Below are positions 45,640 to 57,480 of a stretch of DNA of 64,000 bases, piece by piece. Origin of the DNA: Hetaerina americana (Eukaryota; Arthropoda; Insecta; Odonata; Calopterygidae); the NCBI GenBank assembly GCA_022747635.1, contig JAKTNV010000011.1, forward strand, positions 16,033,975-16,097,974. The letters run 5' to 3'. Position 1 is the first letter of the stretch; every line of letters starts with the position of its first letter. The translations under genes and the position numbers were made by a program. Under the pieces are notes generated by a model that ran no database searches, was not told the DNA's origin, and was given only the letters and a program-made list of their open reading frames with translations.

Positions 45640-46260
45640 GGATCGAAAATATTTTGCAAAAAAAAAAATTTCGGCTGCAAAAGTGAATTGTTGTAACATA
45701 GTCTATAGTTTCGCTACCGCAATCCGCCTCTTATCCCCCAGGCTACCGGGTTTCTTGGGATTATATTGCTCCAAACAAGGATATGTTCTGTAAAACTACG
45801 GACTTAAACGATTTTTTCTCAAAATCAACTCGGACTCGGCAAGGCTCCCTCACCCGACGAATCCAAGGCATCTGCCTGCCTCGACGCCTCTCTCGCCTGG
45901 CGAGGGGCTCTGGACTTAGAATATTTTTCGCTGGGTGGACTCAGGACTTAAATATATTTTCTCGAGGAGGCTTAGCACCTCACCTTGGGCACGGCAGTCC
46001 GAGACAGCTCGTGAGCGGTTGGCCGTCGATGGAGCCACTCTTTTTTGAAGCGTGAGCCGGTTCTTGGAAAACATTCGATGCCGTGTTTTTTCGCATGTGA
46101 CAGACCAATTAACGCTAATTATTGGACTTCGTTCAGTTCGGCGCATGACGTAATATTTGACCCGGTGCGAGCAAGTGTAGCTCACGTTTATTGTAATCAC
46201 GAATTACACCTTAAAAACCAAAGAACAATTGTTTACAGTGCACACAATGTTCCTATGTAG
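45640..46260. other. CpG-rich unassigned block
   Basis: Open frames on both strands (45,783-46,055 +, 45,916-46,200 -) show no domain. The composition resembles the other CpG-rich islands here and may be repeat-derived. Confidence 0.3.
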
Positions 46261-47850
46261 GATAGGATAAAATTACTTAAAATAATTTGACAATATTTTA
46301 GGCTAAAAACGTAGGGATTGAGTCATCTTTTCGTTTTTACATGTGCTACATATAATGCATATTTTTTACTTATAGTAAAGCTAGTTAACTATTTTATGCT
46401 AATAATTAATTGAAATAATGCCTCTTTCACGGTTTATTGGCTTTTAAACAATCAATTCGATAACAATGTTTCGAATGGATATTTGCAGTAAGTACTGACA
46501 TTCCAATCAAGTTATATATCCTCTTTAATTCATAACGAATTAGATAAACCGCATTGCCGAATGAATGTCAGAGAGTGTAAATATATTTAGACTGCCATTA
46601 TTTTTTATAGATTAGAATATATTTACAGTTATCTGTACATTATGTAACAATTCAAATCAACACTTTTTTAAGGGCTAATCTCAGAAAAAAGAACTTTATT
46701 TTTAGACGAATTCCTGTATTTATTTTTTTAAATCTTAAGCAGCATATTAAGGCAAAATTAGTCATTCAAAAGCTACACAAATAGAAGGGTTTAAAAATTA
46801 GACAACATTTATTACTGTTTGTTTTGTCTTTATTATTCATAAATACATTTGTTCAGACATGTGTGTATTAGAAATTGCATCAGTATTCCAAATATCCTTT
46901 TTTAACCAAAACATTTCACTGAAATACCCTCATAGCCACTTTCTACAAAGTTAGCGCTGGAGGAGTTTCTGTCTATTTGGAGGCCCCATTTACGGCTGAA
47001 ATCCACATGAAGTGCACTCCTTTAGATGCTGTCAGCTCTGTCCAACTTGGCACCAGCAAGGAAATATGCACCTTCATTACTTTATTTCCTTCAGTGAGAA
47101 AGCTGGCTGATCGACCTTGATTCCCATGGATGTTCCTCTTCTCACCTTGCATAAGGATCCAATGGAAGACCTGAGGGAAAACAATTTAAATATGATGAAT
47201 TTTAAGTTAATATGTATTTTAAACTACTTTAAGGGTGTTTTAAGCAAAAAAATAAATACTTGTATTTTCAAAAGTGCTAAAGAAATATTTCCTGGCTTAA
47301 GATTGAAATATTGGTTCTCCTTTTAAAAATTTAAAAAATGGGAACTTTCACTTGAAATCTATGCATATCACCACGTTGAAATATCAGAGGTATTAAGCTT
47401 TACTTAAAAATGGAAATGAATTTTGCACAAACTGTATTATAGTGAAACCGATGCAATCATTCATGACATTTTATTGGAAATTATTTGATTAAAAACTGCT
47501 GCTACTTCACTCGATTTCAACATTTTATTCATTTGTCTAAAACTAATGGGTAGAATACATTTAAATGAATATATCTGTGATAAACAATGGTTAAGAATGG
47601 CTTCCTGAAATGAATAACTATAGATCATCACTCTTAAATACCATGTTAGAAATTTGAATCTAAATGCATTGATATGTTTGTGCATGTTGATTAAATGAAT
47701 TTTTTAAAGCATTCATATTTCAAAGATTTCAAAATATATTTAAATATTGTCATATGAACGTGGAAATTATAAGATTGAGTTAAAATGACAATGGAATTAT
47801 TTCCTTCCAAGAAAAGGGAGATGAGGAACAATGGAACATGGAACAACTTA
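46260..47850. other. AT-rich intergenic DNA
   Basis: No gene supported. A less AT-rich stretch at 46,930-47,170 has no clear frame. Confidence 0.5.
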
Positions 47851-47862
47851 TATTTTACTGTA

Positions 47863-48129
47863 TCAAATATATTTATTTAATGGATTCATAATTTTTTTCT
47901 GAAGGAGCTCCAACCACTGCCTAGCCTCCCTTTCCACCCTACTCACCTGCTCACGTGAGCTATATTTCCCGAAAAGGTGACCAAAGATGAACCAAGGAAT
48001 GAAGAAGATTGGATATGAGAATAAGGGCAGAATGAAAGCAGAGGAGCGTGTGTTGGGTGAGTCCAAGGCAGCAGAGGTGGGAAAATAGTGAGGGTTAAAC
48101 AAAGAAATGTCTCGCCAGTTATCAATCAT
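47863..48129 (-). other. Unassigned ORF with membrane-like stretch and splice-like donor
   Basis: The 88-codon frame encodes a hydrophobic segment (AFILPLFSYPIFFIPWFIFG) and a charged helix (REQVSRVEREARQWLELLQK). On the - strand a consensus donor GAGCAG|GTGAGTAGG sits inside it and AATAAA overlaps its end. No homologue is recognised. It could be an exon of an unknown gene or chance. Confidence 0.2.
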
Positions 48130-48735
48130 AACATCTGCCTTGCTTAATACCCTTTAGCAGGGGAAAGTAGCACTTACTTCAACAAATTGTGTTGTTATAT
48201 CATCACTTAAAACAGTTGCTAATGCTAGTGGATAAGCATATATCGCAAGCTTATTAAATGGTATGGAGATGGGGAAAAAATCAAATTGGAATGAAATTAA
48301 AACCATAAGTTTGCAGCATGGTAGGGGAGGAGGAGAAGTTTTTTCAGGATAATTTGAAGAAAGTGGGAATTATTGCTGGGCATTTTGACTAAAGATAAAA
48401 ATTTAATGTGTGATAGAAAGGAGAATGTTGGGTATGTGAGGTAGAAGGAAATAATTTGGTTAGTTTCGTTCATATGAGAAATCTTTTAACCATCTGGTGA
48501 AGTCACAAATTACCTCAAAAACAGAAAAGAATTAAACAAAGAAACTGCACCAACCTTAACTAAAAGAATGAGTGCCCAAATAATATATTTATTGCCCACA
48601 GACAATACATATGTACCTATAGGAGTCTTCAAGCAAAGAAATCTACAAAATACATTTTGGCACAATGAACATGCTTAAAAAAAGATAAAATATTTAAGTA
48701 TGTAATAAAAACTATGCATTAGAATTACTTGGTGT
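48130..48735. other. AT-rich intergenic DNA
   Basis: Nothing recognisable. Confidence 0.5.
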
Positions 48736-48737
48736 CA

Positions 48738-49010
48738 AGGTTTCCTTGGCATTGAGTTGCTTGTCTTTGCAATTCCGGGTTCTCCATCCACGTTGGTTGT
48801 TATTGATGTTGACAGTTTTGCTGGCCATCCTGCCTGCGTCTTCAGGTTGAAGGTATTTTTCCAAGCTATCCTGTCCGCTTTATATAGGGCTGGTAGTCAA
48901 GTACTGTGCTCTGATTGGATAGTCCTTTTCCACACTGTTTAATGGACATCCATCATCCATGTTGATATTCCTTGGCCTTGGAAAAGAAAGCTTCAAAAAA
49001 TACCTTTGAC
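48738..49010 (-). mobile_element. Penelope-like element 3' end (decayed)
   Basis: On the - strand a coding remnant RNINMDDGCPLNSV resembles the NNFN.DDGY.L...W end of Penelope-like ORFs. It is followed by CCAATCAGAG, CTATATAAAGC, TTCAACCTGAAGACGC, GGCCAGCAAAACTGTC. The same run of blocks, in order, occurs on the + strand at 59,930-60,130. Confidence 0.6.
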
Positions 49011-49274
49011 GGGAAGATACAGGCGGTATGACCAGCGAAACTGTCATCACCATTAGGCAACCAACGCAGATGGAGAACATGGACATGTAAAGACAAGCAT
49101 TGCAATTATTTGTTATTTAAAAATTCATATTTATAGATAACATAACATTAATTGTAAGTGAAAATACTTTTGTTAAATTAGAGTTAGGAATAAAAGCTAA
49201 TTTTTATTATACTGAAATTATTTTAATTTGGTTTAACTTAACTCATTTCAAACTATATTACACGGAAACTAAGC

Positions 49275-49545
49275 AGGGGGTGTGGTAGTCCAATGGATAG
49301 TGTGTTGGTTTACTGCCCCCTGGGGGTCCGGATTTGATTCAGGGTGATGCCTCTTGAGACCCTCTTTCCTTCATCCATGCTTTAGGATTTTTCGGGTACC
49401 AGATCTTCCTGGGAAACCACAAAGTAGCACAAGAAAAGGAACTAAGCCCCATTATTACCCTGTATATTAGCAAATGTCACATAAAATTCAGCTTAATACT
49501 AGGTGAGGTATATCCCCAAAGCCATCCAACGAGTTTATTAATGCT
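49275..49545 (+). mobile_element. tRNA-derived SINE, family A
   Basis: Head TGTGGTAGTCCAATGGATAG, GGGGGTCCGGATTTGATTC; body TTCGGGTACCAGATCTTCCT, AAAAGGAACTAAGCCCC and TACCCTGTATATT. Diverged but colinear with the best copy. Confidence 0.75.
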
Positions 49546-50560
49546 GTTGGATAACCAAAATGAAAATAACATCCCAGTGAGCATAAGCTTAGTATCTACT
49601 ATAGTTTCACCAAAATCCATGATACTTTAAAGTCAAATTTGAAAATCTAAGTAGCCAAAGGATTAAACACGAGTTACTGCAGTGATCTCCGCAAAGATTG
49701 ATTTTTATTAATATGAGAGTGCAGCTCACCTCACAAAGGCCCAAGGCATGTGGTATTAAAAGGTTGGACAGAATACCTCACACCTGGTTGCAGAGATGTT
49801 TGGCAAATCAGGGCATCATCCTAACATTAAGGAACAGGGATGAGGCAGTTCATTTCCTTGGGCTGCCTGTGGTTTGCATGTTCAGCAACCTAAAAATAAT
49901 AGAATTATGGTGAAGCTTGGAATTTTTTGAAGTCACCAGGAATCAGGCCTGGCCCTTTAGAGTTAAACTGGATTATCTAATCTCTTGGCTACCACACCAC
50001 CTATCAGAAATAATTGCATACTAAATTTCCATTATTAGATTATGTTAATTTAACGATGAAATTTGAAAAATGACTTTTTTCAATAAATAATAAGATAACA
50101 ACCCTGCATCATTGGGATGAGTACAAATTGGGCTTCTTTGGTTACTTTTTGGATTGTTTTTCCAGGAGATGTGATGCTGTCAACATGGGCTGCTCAACTC
50201 TCAAAAAAAAAGCTAATTTGGATCTGTAATTGCACCTTAGGTGTCATAAAACTGATAAATTTTCTAGTCATATCAATACAAAAAAATCTACATAAACTCA
50301 CTTGATATGGCTGATACCACATATTTAAGAAGTGGTCTCTCAAAATCATTTGCCACCACCAGAAATTGGTGCAATAGTTTACGAGCAAGTTTTCATTGTG
50401 GAATGATTTTTTAATCAGGTAAAATATTTCACAATAAAAGGTAAAACATACTAATATTACTAATTAATAAAACTAACTTTCAAATAATACATTAATTCAT
50501 CAGTAAATTAAAGTTTCAAGATGGTATTGGAAAGGCACTAAAATACAGCCACTTCACTTC
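49546..50560. other. AT-rich intergenic DNA
   Basis: No gene or element supported. Confidence 0.5.
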
Positions 50561-50564
50561 TCAA

Positions 50565-50720
50565 CCTCGCCAACAAAAATACCTGACACCACACACTACC
50601 ATAAATCGTTCAGTTTCTCATTCATTCTACCTCCCTTCATTCCACCCAACATCCCTAGTATATTCCCACAGTCACCTGTATTGGCTAATGTTCTCCCCTT
50701 TAATACACTCAATATCAGGC
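50565..50720 (-). mobile_element. RTE-like LINE 3' end fragment
   Basis: CTCGCCAACAAAAATACCTGACACC, CATTCTACCTCCCTTCATTC and TTCTCCCCTTTAATACACTC follow the antisense layout of the other 3' fragments of this family. Short and degenerate. Confidence 0.4.
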
Positions 50721-50766
50721 TTGATTGCGTGGAAATTTATTTTTGAATGAAAGGAGAATGCGATGT

Positions 50767-50900
50767 ACTATTTCCCACAAAACTTTTATTTGCTACACCT
50801 AATGTCAACACAGGCGTCATCTGAAGGTACCCAAGGATTATGAATTGGCATTGAAACTAGTTGTCCCAAATTAACGTTTTGCGGAAAATACAGAGTTATC
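50767..50900 (+). repeat. Hammerhead-like Penelope-type module, third copy
   Basis: CTGAAGG (50,821) and TTGAAACTAGTTGTCCC (GAAAC at 50,852) are flanked by inverted sequences (TTTCCCACAAAACTTTTATTTG and AAATTAACGTTTTGCGGAAA). Same block order as at 884-1039 and 29,490-29,575, but the catalytic core is changed (G instead of A after CTGAAG). Confidence 0.45.
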
Positions 50901-51316
50901 TTTTATTCTCAGCTCTATTAGTGTGTCAACATTTACACTATTTCTACTTGCTAAGACAAAATATAAATAATTCATCATCTCACTTAAAATACTTGGGAAT
51001 TGAGTGAAAATATTTGGCAAATTGTCTCAGTAGCCAGAGCAACCATAAGTGACAAGATTTTACCCATATTTTCTCTTCTCGGCAGCAGTTGGACATTTTT
51101 TTCAGGCAATTTTCCTGCGATAGGCCGAAGATGAAATGACGAGGGAAGCTTGATATAATTGTGTCAATCCTATGATTGACCTCATCTGCAGAGAAAGCAA
51201 TTTCAAAATATTTTTTCAAGACTGGCAAAATTAAGGAATTGGTGGCTAATTTCACCGAGCTCCAACGCGCCGGGACGGTTGCTTCGTTTTCCTTATATGG
51301 ATTCCTGGGAAATACG

Positions 51317-51893
51317 AGTCCTTCGCCGCCAGCTCATTGAGATACGCGAGGGACCCATCTTGCACAAATTTTTGCATAATGCAGATGGTGTTTAACAATT
51401 TCATGAACAATTGTTCGAGAAACATTGGGAAAATGCTCACAGATGTCATCAATTGTGACGCGCCGATCGTTCCTCACGAATTCGTCAACTGAGCTCACCA
51501 GTTGGTCTGTAATGACAGACGGTCTCCCCGAACGCTCATCGTCGTGTGTGTTCCCCCTCCCCATGTTGAAGTTGCGACACCACCGCCGAACAGACGACTC
51601 GTCCATTACATTGTCTCCATACACCTCCTTTAATTGGCGATGAATATCACATGGGCGAACGTTTCTTGCATTGAGGAATTTAATCACTGCCCTCACTTCA
51701 CAACTGGCGGCGTTCTCAATTTTTTTAAACATTGTAAACAATCACAGAAACAACACAGGCAATGCTAGCGTCACGCAACTTGGCTCAGAGAAGGCAGACA
51801 AGCCACTGAAGCTATCTGACCTCGTCCAGCGGCTACTCGCGTCGTCAGCACTTCATGCGGCACGAACGGGTACTACTTTCCGGATGACCCTCG
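51317..51893 (-). mobile_element. Internally deleted mariner, copy 2 (3'-truncated)
   Basis: On the - strand this repeats copy 1 from its terminal inverted repeat (51,861-51,893, next to TA at 51,894-5) through the transposase fragment and across the same internal deletion. It then diverges after GCGGCGAAGGACT at 51,317. The C-terminal codons and the other inverted repeat are missing. The encoded 135-residue fragment is identical to copy 1. Confidence 0.92.
51334..51732 (-). pseudogene. Mariner transposase N-terminal fragment, copy 2
   Basis: Same frame as 6,571-6,969: start [20 protein letters not shown], end WVPRVSQ at the deletion-made stop. It has only the DNA-binding helix-turn-helix part and lacks all catalytic aspartates. 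Confidence 0.85.
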
Positions 51894-52227
51894 TACATTA
51901 CAGTCGCTCGTAAACCTGACGCTGGATTTGAGCGCACAGCCTTTGTGCTTGGATGGCGAGCGCGATACTAATTACGGTGCCACCGTTGCGTACGGAGTAA
52001 TGAACTACAAAATTAAAGTTAAATTCTTATCCACATAACACGCGATCGAATCTGTATTCCCTCTCCATTTCTGATCACATTGCAAGCGAGGGATAGACCA
52101 GAAGGTAATCAGATTATAAATTGTGGATCGTCTACATGGACGAAGAATTTAATATCGCAAATCGAAATTTCAACGAGTGTGAACACAAGAATTGGAAGCT
52201 ACCGCGGCCGTGATTTCAACCTCAGTA

Positions 52228-52286
52228 TTGCCGAGGATCGACAATATTTGTAATTGTCGATCCTCGGCATTACTGAAGCAGAGGTC
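52228..52286. repeat. Short hairpin beside a SINE
   Basis: CAGTATTGCCGAGGATCGACAAT pairs with ATTGTCGATCCTCGGCATTACTG with one mismatch around a short AT loop. Confidence 0.75.
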
Positions 52287-52289
52287 ATT

Positions 52290-52552
52290 AGGTGTGGATG
52301 AGAAAGGAGAGAGGGCGGAGAGAAACCTGACGTCGGCAGTAGTCCAGTCTTAACGAAAGGTGCAAAGGGGTCCGCAGTTTAACGTCCCAAACAACGGACG
52401 GTGTACTCTCTCAAAGTGCTCTCCACAGAGAGCCTTCATCGTAGGGATCGAGACACGACTGAAAAATACCTGCCGCCTCTAGGATTCAAACTAGGACCCT
52501 CTGGGTGGGAAGCCAGTACGTTACCCACCACACCATCCCGATCCCCATTGAT
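52290..52552 (-). mobile_element. tRNA-derived SINE, family C
   Basis: On the - strand the head reads GGGATGGTGTGGTGGGTAAC (A box), CTGGCTTCCCACCCAG (anticodon arm with a TCC, Gly-like loop) and CTAGTTTGAATCCTAG (B box). A ~190-base body follows and contains GTTAAACTGCGGACCCC and GGTTTCTCTCCG. The body recurs at 4,050-4,205. Confidence 0.7.
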
Positions 52553-54420
52553 GACAATTACGGGATCATCATTAATACATCCCCAAGACAATAACCAACG
52601 ACACTTGAGCCAAGCTGAAGACCGGATTTACCGCGTACTTCAGCCCTTTTCTCAGTGTATGCATATACGGATGCCAGCAAGAGAAAGCACTTTAAAAAAT
52701 ATTTTTTTTAGGCTGACTACATACGTACCAATATGCAACCGTCAATTTTGGAAAGTGGCCCTAAGATCTAGATAATCGAAACCTGACAATAAGAAACTAG
52801 AAACCCTGAACACGTTTATGAAGAAGCCTAATCGAAGCCTAAGCTGTATGTTTGGCACGTGGGCTTGTACGTAATCACAACTCACCAATGATATAGAGCT
52901 GCCCGTGATTTCGACCGCTAAGTCTTCTCCATAGTAGCTCGACGATATGCCCTCGCCGGATGCCACGAACCCCGGGATAACCATGCGCTTCGATCGGGTT
53001 GCTCATCCCGGCTCTCAAATCCAACTGGCGAGACCAAATGCCCGTCCGCAAATAAGGAGGGGACTTTTGGGGGATGGTTAGGGGGGAAGGGGGGCGGAGG
53101 AGGCCAGGGGGGTTTATCGAGTGGGAGATATCGCACAAGAGAGAGTGAAATCGAATTGGGACGATGGAAAAGGGGGCGGAGGGAATTATCAGCCCATTTC
53201 AATTCCGAAAGTGCGCTTTTCGCGTATCTACGCAGGGCTTTGCACTGGAGCGAACTACACAGGCGGGGAGACATACCCGAAAAGTAACCCCTAGAAAGAA
53301 AGGGATACTGCCAAACAGTCTAATGAATTTACTGTCTGCGTACGGCCATACCATCCGGCCTGCGATCCACATGGGTGTTTTCCGCGCCTGGAGTCCCGCA
53401 AGTGAGAGAAGGGGATCCCGGAGGGTGAGCGCACTCTGGCCCCCAACCCGGTTTTGGAAATCCGGTATGACCAGGGAGTAATATTCCTCTTCGGCCCTGG
53501 ATTACGTGAAATCGGGCGTCCGGGGCCTATCCACTCTCAGTCAATTGGCAGTCGTCACGTTAATATATTTTGAAAGAAGATTGGAAGTGGGACCTCTTTT
53601 TTCCGAAATTCTTCCACTTGGTCCTCCAAAGTCATCGCTCCAAAAACCGAGCATAACATTTCTGAATATTACAATGCATGATACGAAGAACGGAATTTAA
53701 AAAATCGCACTTTGCCCATTGCAATGCAATCAAAATCAGAATCCACAGTGTATTATACAAGTGCAAGTGAGAGCATACTGGTCTGGATGTGAGAACATGG
53801 AGACCATTATGCTGTTACATGCCATTTGTCCAGGGGACTAGAATATATGGAAACAATGAATACAATTAATTATCGCTTGTTAATCGAAAATTCGGATCGA
53901 CAGTGGTTCAGCGTGACACGTTTTGTCGTAACAAAAGCGGTAGAGTTGAGGTCAGAATATTGCTAGTCATTTTCGGTGAAACTGGTACTTAAAACTAGGC
54001 GAGGAGTATGTATGTCTCGGCGCCATAACACAATGCATCTGCGATCAACATTTAGGTTGCCCCGAAGGGCTTTGAGATAACCGCATATTTATGGTTGCCA
54101 TTTCCATCGGAATTCTTCAGTAAATTTGGCCGTTGAAGCCATTCCCTTCCGGTGAGAGGTTCAATTAGGCATTGTAGGCTTATTTCCATGTTTAGTTATG
54201 CCGGTATATTTAATCCAAATATCTAAGTATATCCAAATATAAAATCTTTACTTCCTCGATAACAATGCACTGTTTCCTTAACTAGAGATGGTTGATGACC
54301 TTTGGTAATTACATCAATTTATTAATATACTTTTTAATTCAAAACATTTTATCTCATTTAATATTTTATAGTGTTAAGGTCCCTCTCGTACCTTTTAATT
54401 TATCGAGGAGGACTAAATTT
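52553..54420. other. CpG-rich unassigned block
   Basis: Open frames at 52,742-53,700 on both strands lack recognisable domains. The block is probably repeat-derived given its neighbours, but I cannot name a family. Confidence 0.35.
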
Positions 54421-54599
54421 ATTCTGTAGCGGAGGAAATACTTTGTTTTATCATTAAAGTCGTGATTTTTTTACCGAAGAGGCGCCCAGTCATCTTGAAG
54501 ACCCTCGGCGCATACTTTTCAAGCCAGGGAGCAAGAATTACGTCAACCTGAATGCTAGTATTGACGAAGAAATGGCACTGCAGTCGGACAATGTTATTA

Positions 54600-55135
54600 T
54601 GATCCCTTTTCGTCGTGGACAAAAATGCATCTTTAATACATCTATTCTACACTTGATCTTTATAATTTCACTGACATGATCTCTCCTACCGTAGTCCGAT
54701 GGGTGTAATAATACATTTCCACATCACTGCTAAAGAGACGTCCTTCCAATTCATGCAAGAGATTTAATCTGTAGTTTAATCTTCGCTCCGTGAGTGATTC
54801 TCAGCCTAGCTCCTCTAATATTTTGGAAACGCTACTAAGTTTATCATAAAAACGTTTTACATATATAATTCCTCTACACTGTACGCGATCCAATTTGGCA
54901 ATTAATCCAGCTTCGTGAGGATCCCATATACTTGCAGCATATTCTAAATGAGGCCGAACCAGCGAAAAATAGCGTTTCTCTTTGACCTTTTCATCACATT
55001 TACCTAGAAATTTTCTAATAAATGCTAATATTTTGTTAGCTTGTCCACATATTCTCCGTATGTGTTCCACCCAGGAGGGGTCGTGAGTGAGGGTAACGCC
55101 TAGGTATTTAATCGAGTCTACGCATTCCATTTCTA
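54600..55135 (-). pseudogene. LINE ORF2 C-terminal part (CR1/jockey-like RT)
   Basis: Encodes MECVDSIKYLGVTLTHDPSW, RRICGQANKILAFIRKFLG, KRYFSLVRPHLEYAASIWDP and LIAKLDRVQ. This is the end of a non-LTR reverse transcriptase (YLGV.L..D..W..HI....KANK.L.F..R.L, LVRP.LEYA..VWDP). The frame then breaks; weaker similarity continues to about 54,600. RT palm motifs are absent. Confidence 0.85.
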
Positions 55136-55164
55136 TGATTTATGACAACGCACTTGCGAGGTGA

Positions 55165-55800
55165 GATGGGAGGATAGCGGGGATTACTGTAGTAATAGTA
55201 ACAGATTAATTTATAGCCATATAGGTTGCCATAATATTGAATAAAAAGGTAGTCAACAAAGAGCAAGCAACGGATAAAATTTTACCCAGGTAAATTAAAA
55301 GCACAACCGACGAACTCGGTCATTGCTCAGGTATATGACACCAAGCAATCATAAGGAGGAAGAAGTCGATAGGGTATAAGATCAGTTAGAGGATATAATC
55401 GCGGATGCTCCAGGAGGGAAGCATTTAATAGTGATGGCGGATAAGGATGCGATAGTAGGCGAAGGAAAAAATGCTTATGAGGTAGGCTATTACGGTTAAG
55501 GTAGGTGGAATGACCACGGGGAGAAAGCAATTGAATTCTGCATGAGACAGGGGTTATACATGTAAAATACTTGGTTACTCTGAAAGGTATCAGTTAGATT
55601 ATATTGTGGTTAGACAAAGATTTAGGAACAGCGTGATCAATTTGCTCAGGTTCCCGAGAGTGGATGCGGACTCATCACAATTTAGTTGTTATGAAGTGCA
55701 GCGACCGATTCAAAAAGAAAAGGCAAAGTAGGCGGGTTGGGAAATGGAATTGAGACGCATTAACTGAATTGACAAGAAAGGAATATCAGCAGGCTGAATT
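55165..55800 (+). pseudogene. RTE-like LINE endonuclease, degenerate
   Basis: SGDYCSNSNR.IYS is followed by EDIIADAPGGKHLIVMADKD, IVGEGKNAYEVGYYG, RWNDHGEKAIEFCMRQGL, NTW, YQLDYIVVRQRFRNSV and RFPRVDADSS. This matches the RTE endonuclease order (IVMGDWNA.VGEG..GLG..N.RG..L.EFC, LDYI.V..R.RN). The catalytic GDWN is altered to ADKD, and stops and frameshifts are present. Confidence 0.75.
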
Positions 55801-56540
55801 TAAGAATTTTCTAGAGAATAATATATCTAATCTGATGACCTACTACTGAGCTAATTCTCGAAAAGGAGGAATAGTGGAAAAAAGAGAAATAAAACCCTTT
55901 GAAATAACTCCAGTATTACTAAATTTAAACTTCAAAGCCTCTACATTACTCACTTGTTTGACTCATTAAGACATAAACGGAACATAAAAAGAGAACGATT
56001 AAAGGCTCGGGTTACTGTTGATCGGAAATAAAATCTCAGAGCAGCACATAACTATTTTCAAATTCTTGCAAATGTTGTCAATATCAATTTATAAGTATCA
56101 TTAATTCAACAGGCAAGCCATCATTAGTCACCTGTCGTGGCTTGAATTATTATCTTAAATAGCTAGTGGATTTCTTTTTGTTAGTTAAGCAGGTCAGTGA
56201 CCACGATTTGCTTTTGTTAATTTGGTTGCATTTTCGTCGATTTTAAATTTTCTTTTCAATCTCAAACTCTTGCTTAACTCATCTTCTTCCCGTCACCTAA
56301 GAGAGTGTGCCAATTGTACAGCAAAATCAGTTGTTATATCCCAGTTTACCCTAGCGAAAGAGGGACACTTCTATTCCGAAGAAAGACGTAAATGAGGTTA
56401 GAAAACTTTAATGAAACCCTAAAATATTCTTATTAGTATTAACTTCACACAAAATGATTTGACTCTGCCTGACTTTAGGAGGAGTTGCGAATACTCGTCA
56501 CGCCAATGGAACCGCACGGATTCGTCCAAACGCAACATGC
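55801..56540. other. Unassigned intergenic DNA
   Basis: No gene or element supported. Confidence 0.4.
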
Positions 56541-56544
56541 GGCG

Positions 56545-57170
56545 GAGTGATAGAGAGGCCGCCCAGAGTCCGATCCTTTGATGGGGGAGAGGTGCCATTC
56601 CAGAAACCGGAGGATTTGGAGGTTGTCTTGAGCAGCGGCGGGGGAAAGTTAACGCTGCGTCAAGGGAGGGGATATGCGAAGGCAAGCCTCGTCGCCGTCT
56701 CCAAGAGGTATCAGGTGCCATCGGAGGATGGCCCAGCGGTATCTGCAGCCCCTACCTCCGCCCCTGTTCCAGGCTGTGGGTCGTAGCTCATGTTGGCATC
56801 AACGATGCCGTCGACCGTGGGTATGAAGATATTCTGAATTCCTTCAGGGAATTAAACTCGGAAGTGAAGCGGGTGGGTGGGGTCGAGGAGGTTGATTTGA
56901 TGCTCTCAATCGGCAGCGTTGTCCCGAGGATTGATCGTTGGGCTTTGGTTTGGAGCCGAGCGGAAGGCATCAATCAGAGGTGGCGTGCTTTCTGCAGGCA
57001 TATCGGAGATTCCTTCGTCGACCTTCAACCGACGATTCAATCGTGTAGGAACCCCCTGAACCGTTCTGGTGTTTACTTAACGTCTGAGGTCGCCAGGTCC
57101 TGTCTAGCCCTACGCCCTCAGACGTCTGAGGCCCTACGCAGTGGGTAGGATATTCGAGCACTGCAGGGCA
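56545..57170 (+). pseudogene. LINE ORF1 with SGNH-type domain (fragment)
   Basis: After a Gly/Ser/Pro-rich frame (56,547-56,786), the sequence reads VVAHVGINDAVDRGYEDILN, VDLMLSIGSVVPRIDR, GINQRWRAFCRHIGDSFVDL and RSGVYLTSEVARSCL. The HVG.ND, the late RxGVYL block and the order match the SGNH-hydrolase-like ORF1 of CR1-type LINEs. A frame change separates the two halves. Confidence 0.65.
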
Positions 57171-57480
57171 TTTTTAGATTAAAGTGTAGGTCAGCATGTA
57201 GGTCAAATAAGTATTCTTTGCCGAATTATGTAGCTTTAAATGAAGTGAGGTTCAGTGCTAGCAATAGTTTATTTAACAGGAATCAGATAGTATCGGACGG
57301 AATATTTTGCCAGGGATTTAATATTCATAAGATGACGATCCTCGGTAAAAATTCAAAATACCGTTATGTCAAGGAAAAATTATCTGCATTGGTAATAAAT
57401 TACCGAAGTTTAAGGTCGTGAGGTATTGGCGATATACTTATTCATGTCGATCTGCAATGCGGATCAGTAACCTTTGTTGA
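57171..57480 (+). pseudogene. LINE ORF2 5' end (EN start)
   Basis: SALVINYRSLRS and then IGDILIHVDLQCG, after a frameshift, resemble the L.VNCRSIRNK..DF..L...NPD opening of CR1-type ORF2. Its place directly after the SGNH ORF1 fits LINE layout. The rest of ORF2 is lost. Confidence 0.5.

Noticed and set aside
45469..45696. ORFs across the 45.4-kb palindrome
   Set aside because: Open on both strands only because of the inverted symmetry; no domain is seen.
48757..49086. Two-exon membrane protein on either strand
   Set aside because: The block order matches the Penelope-like 3' end at 59.9-60.1 kb, so it is better explained as a repeat.
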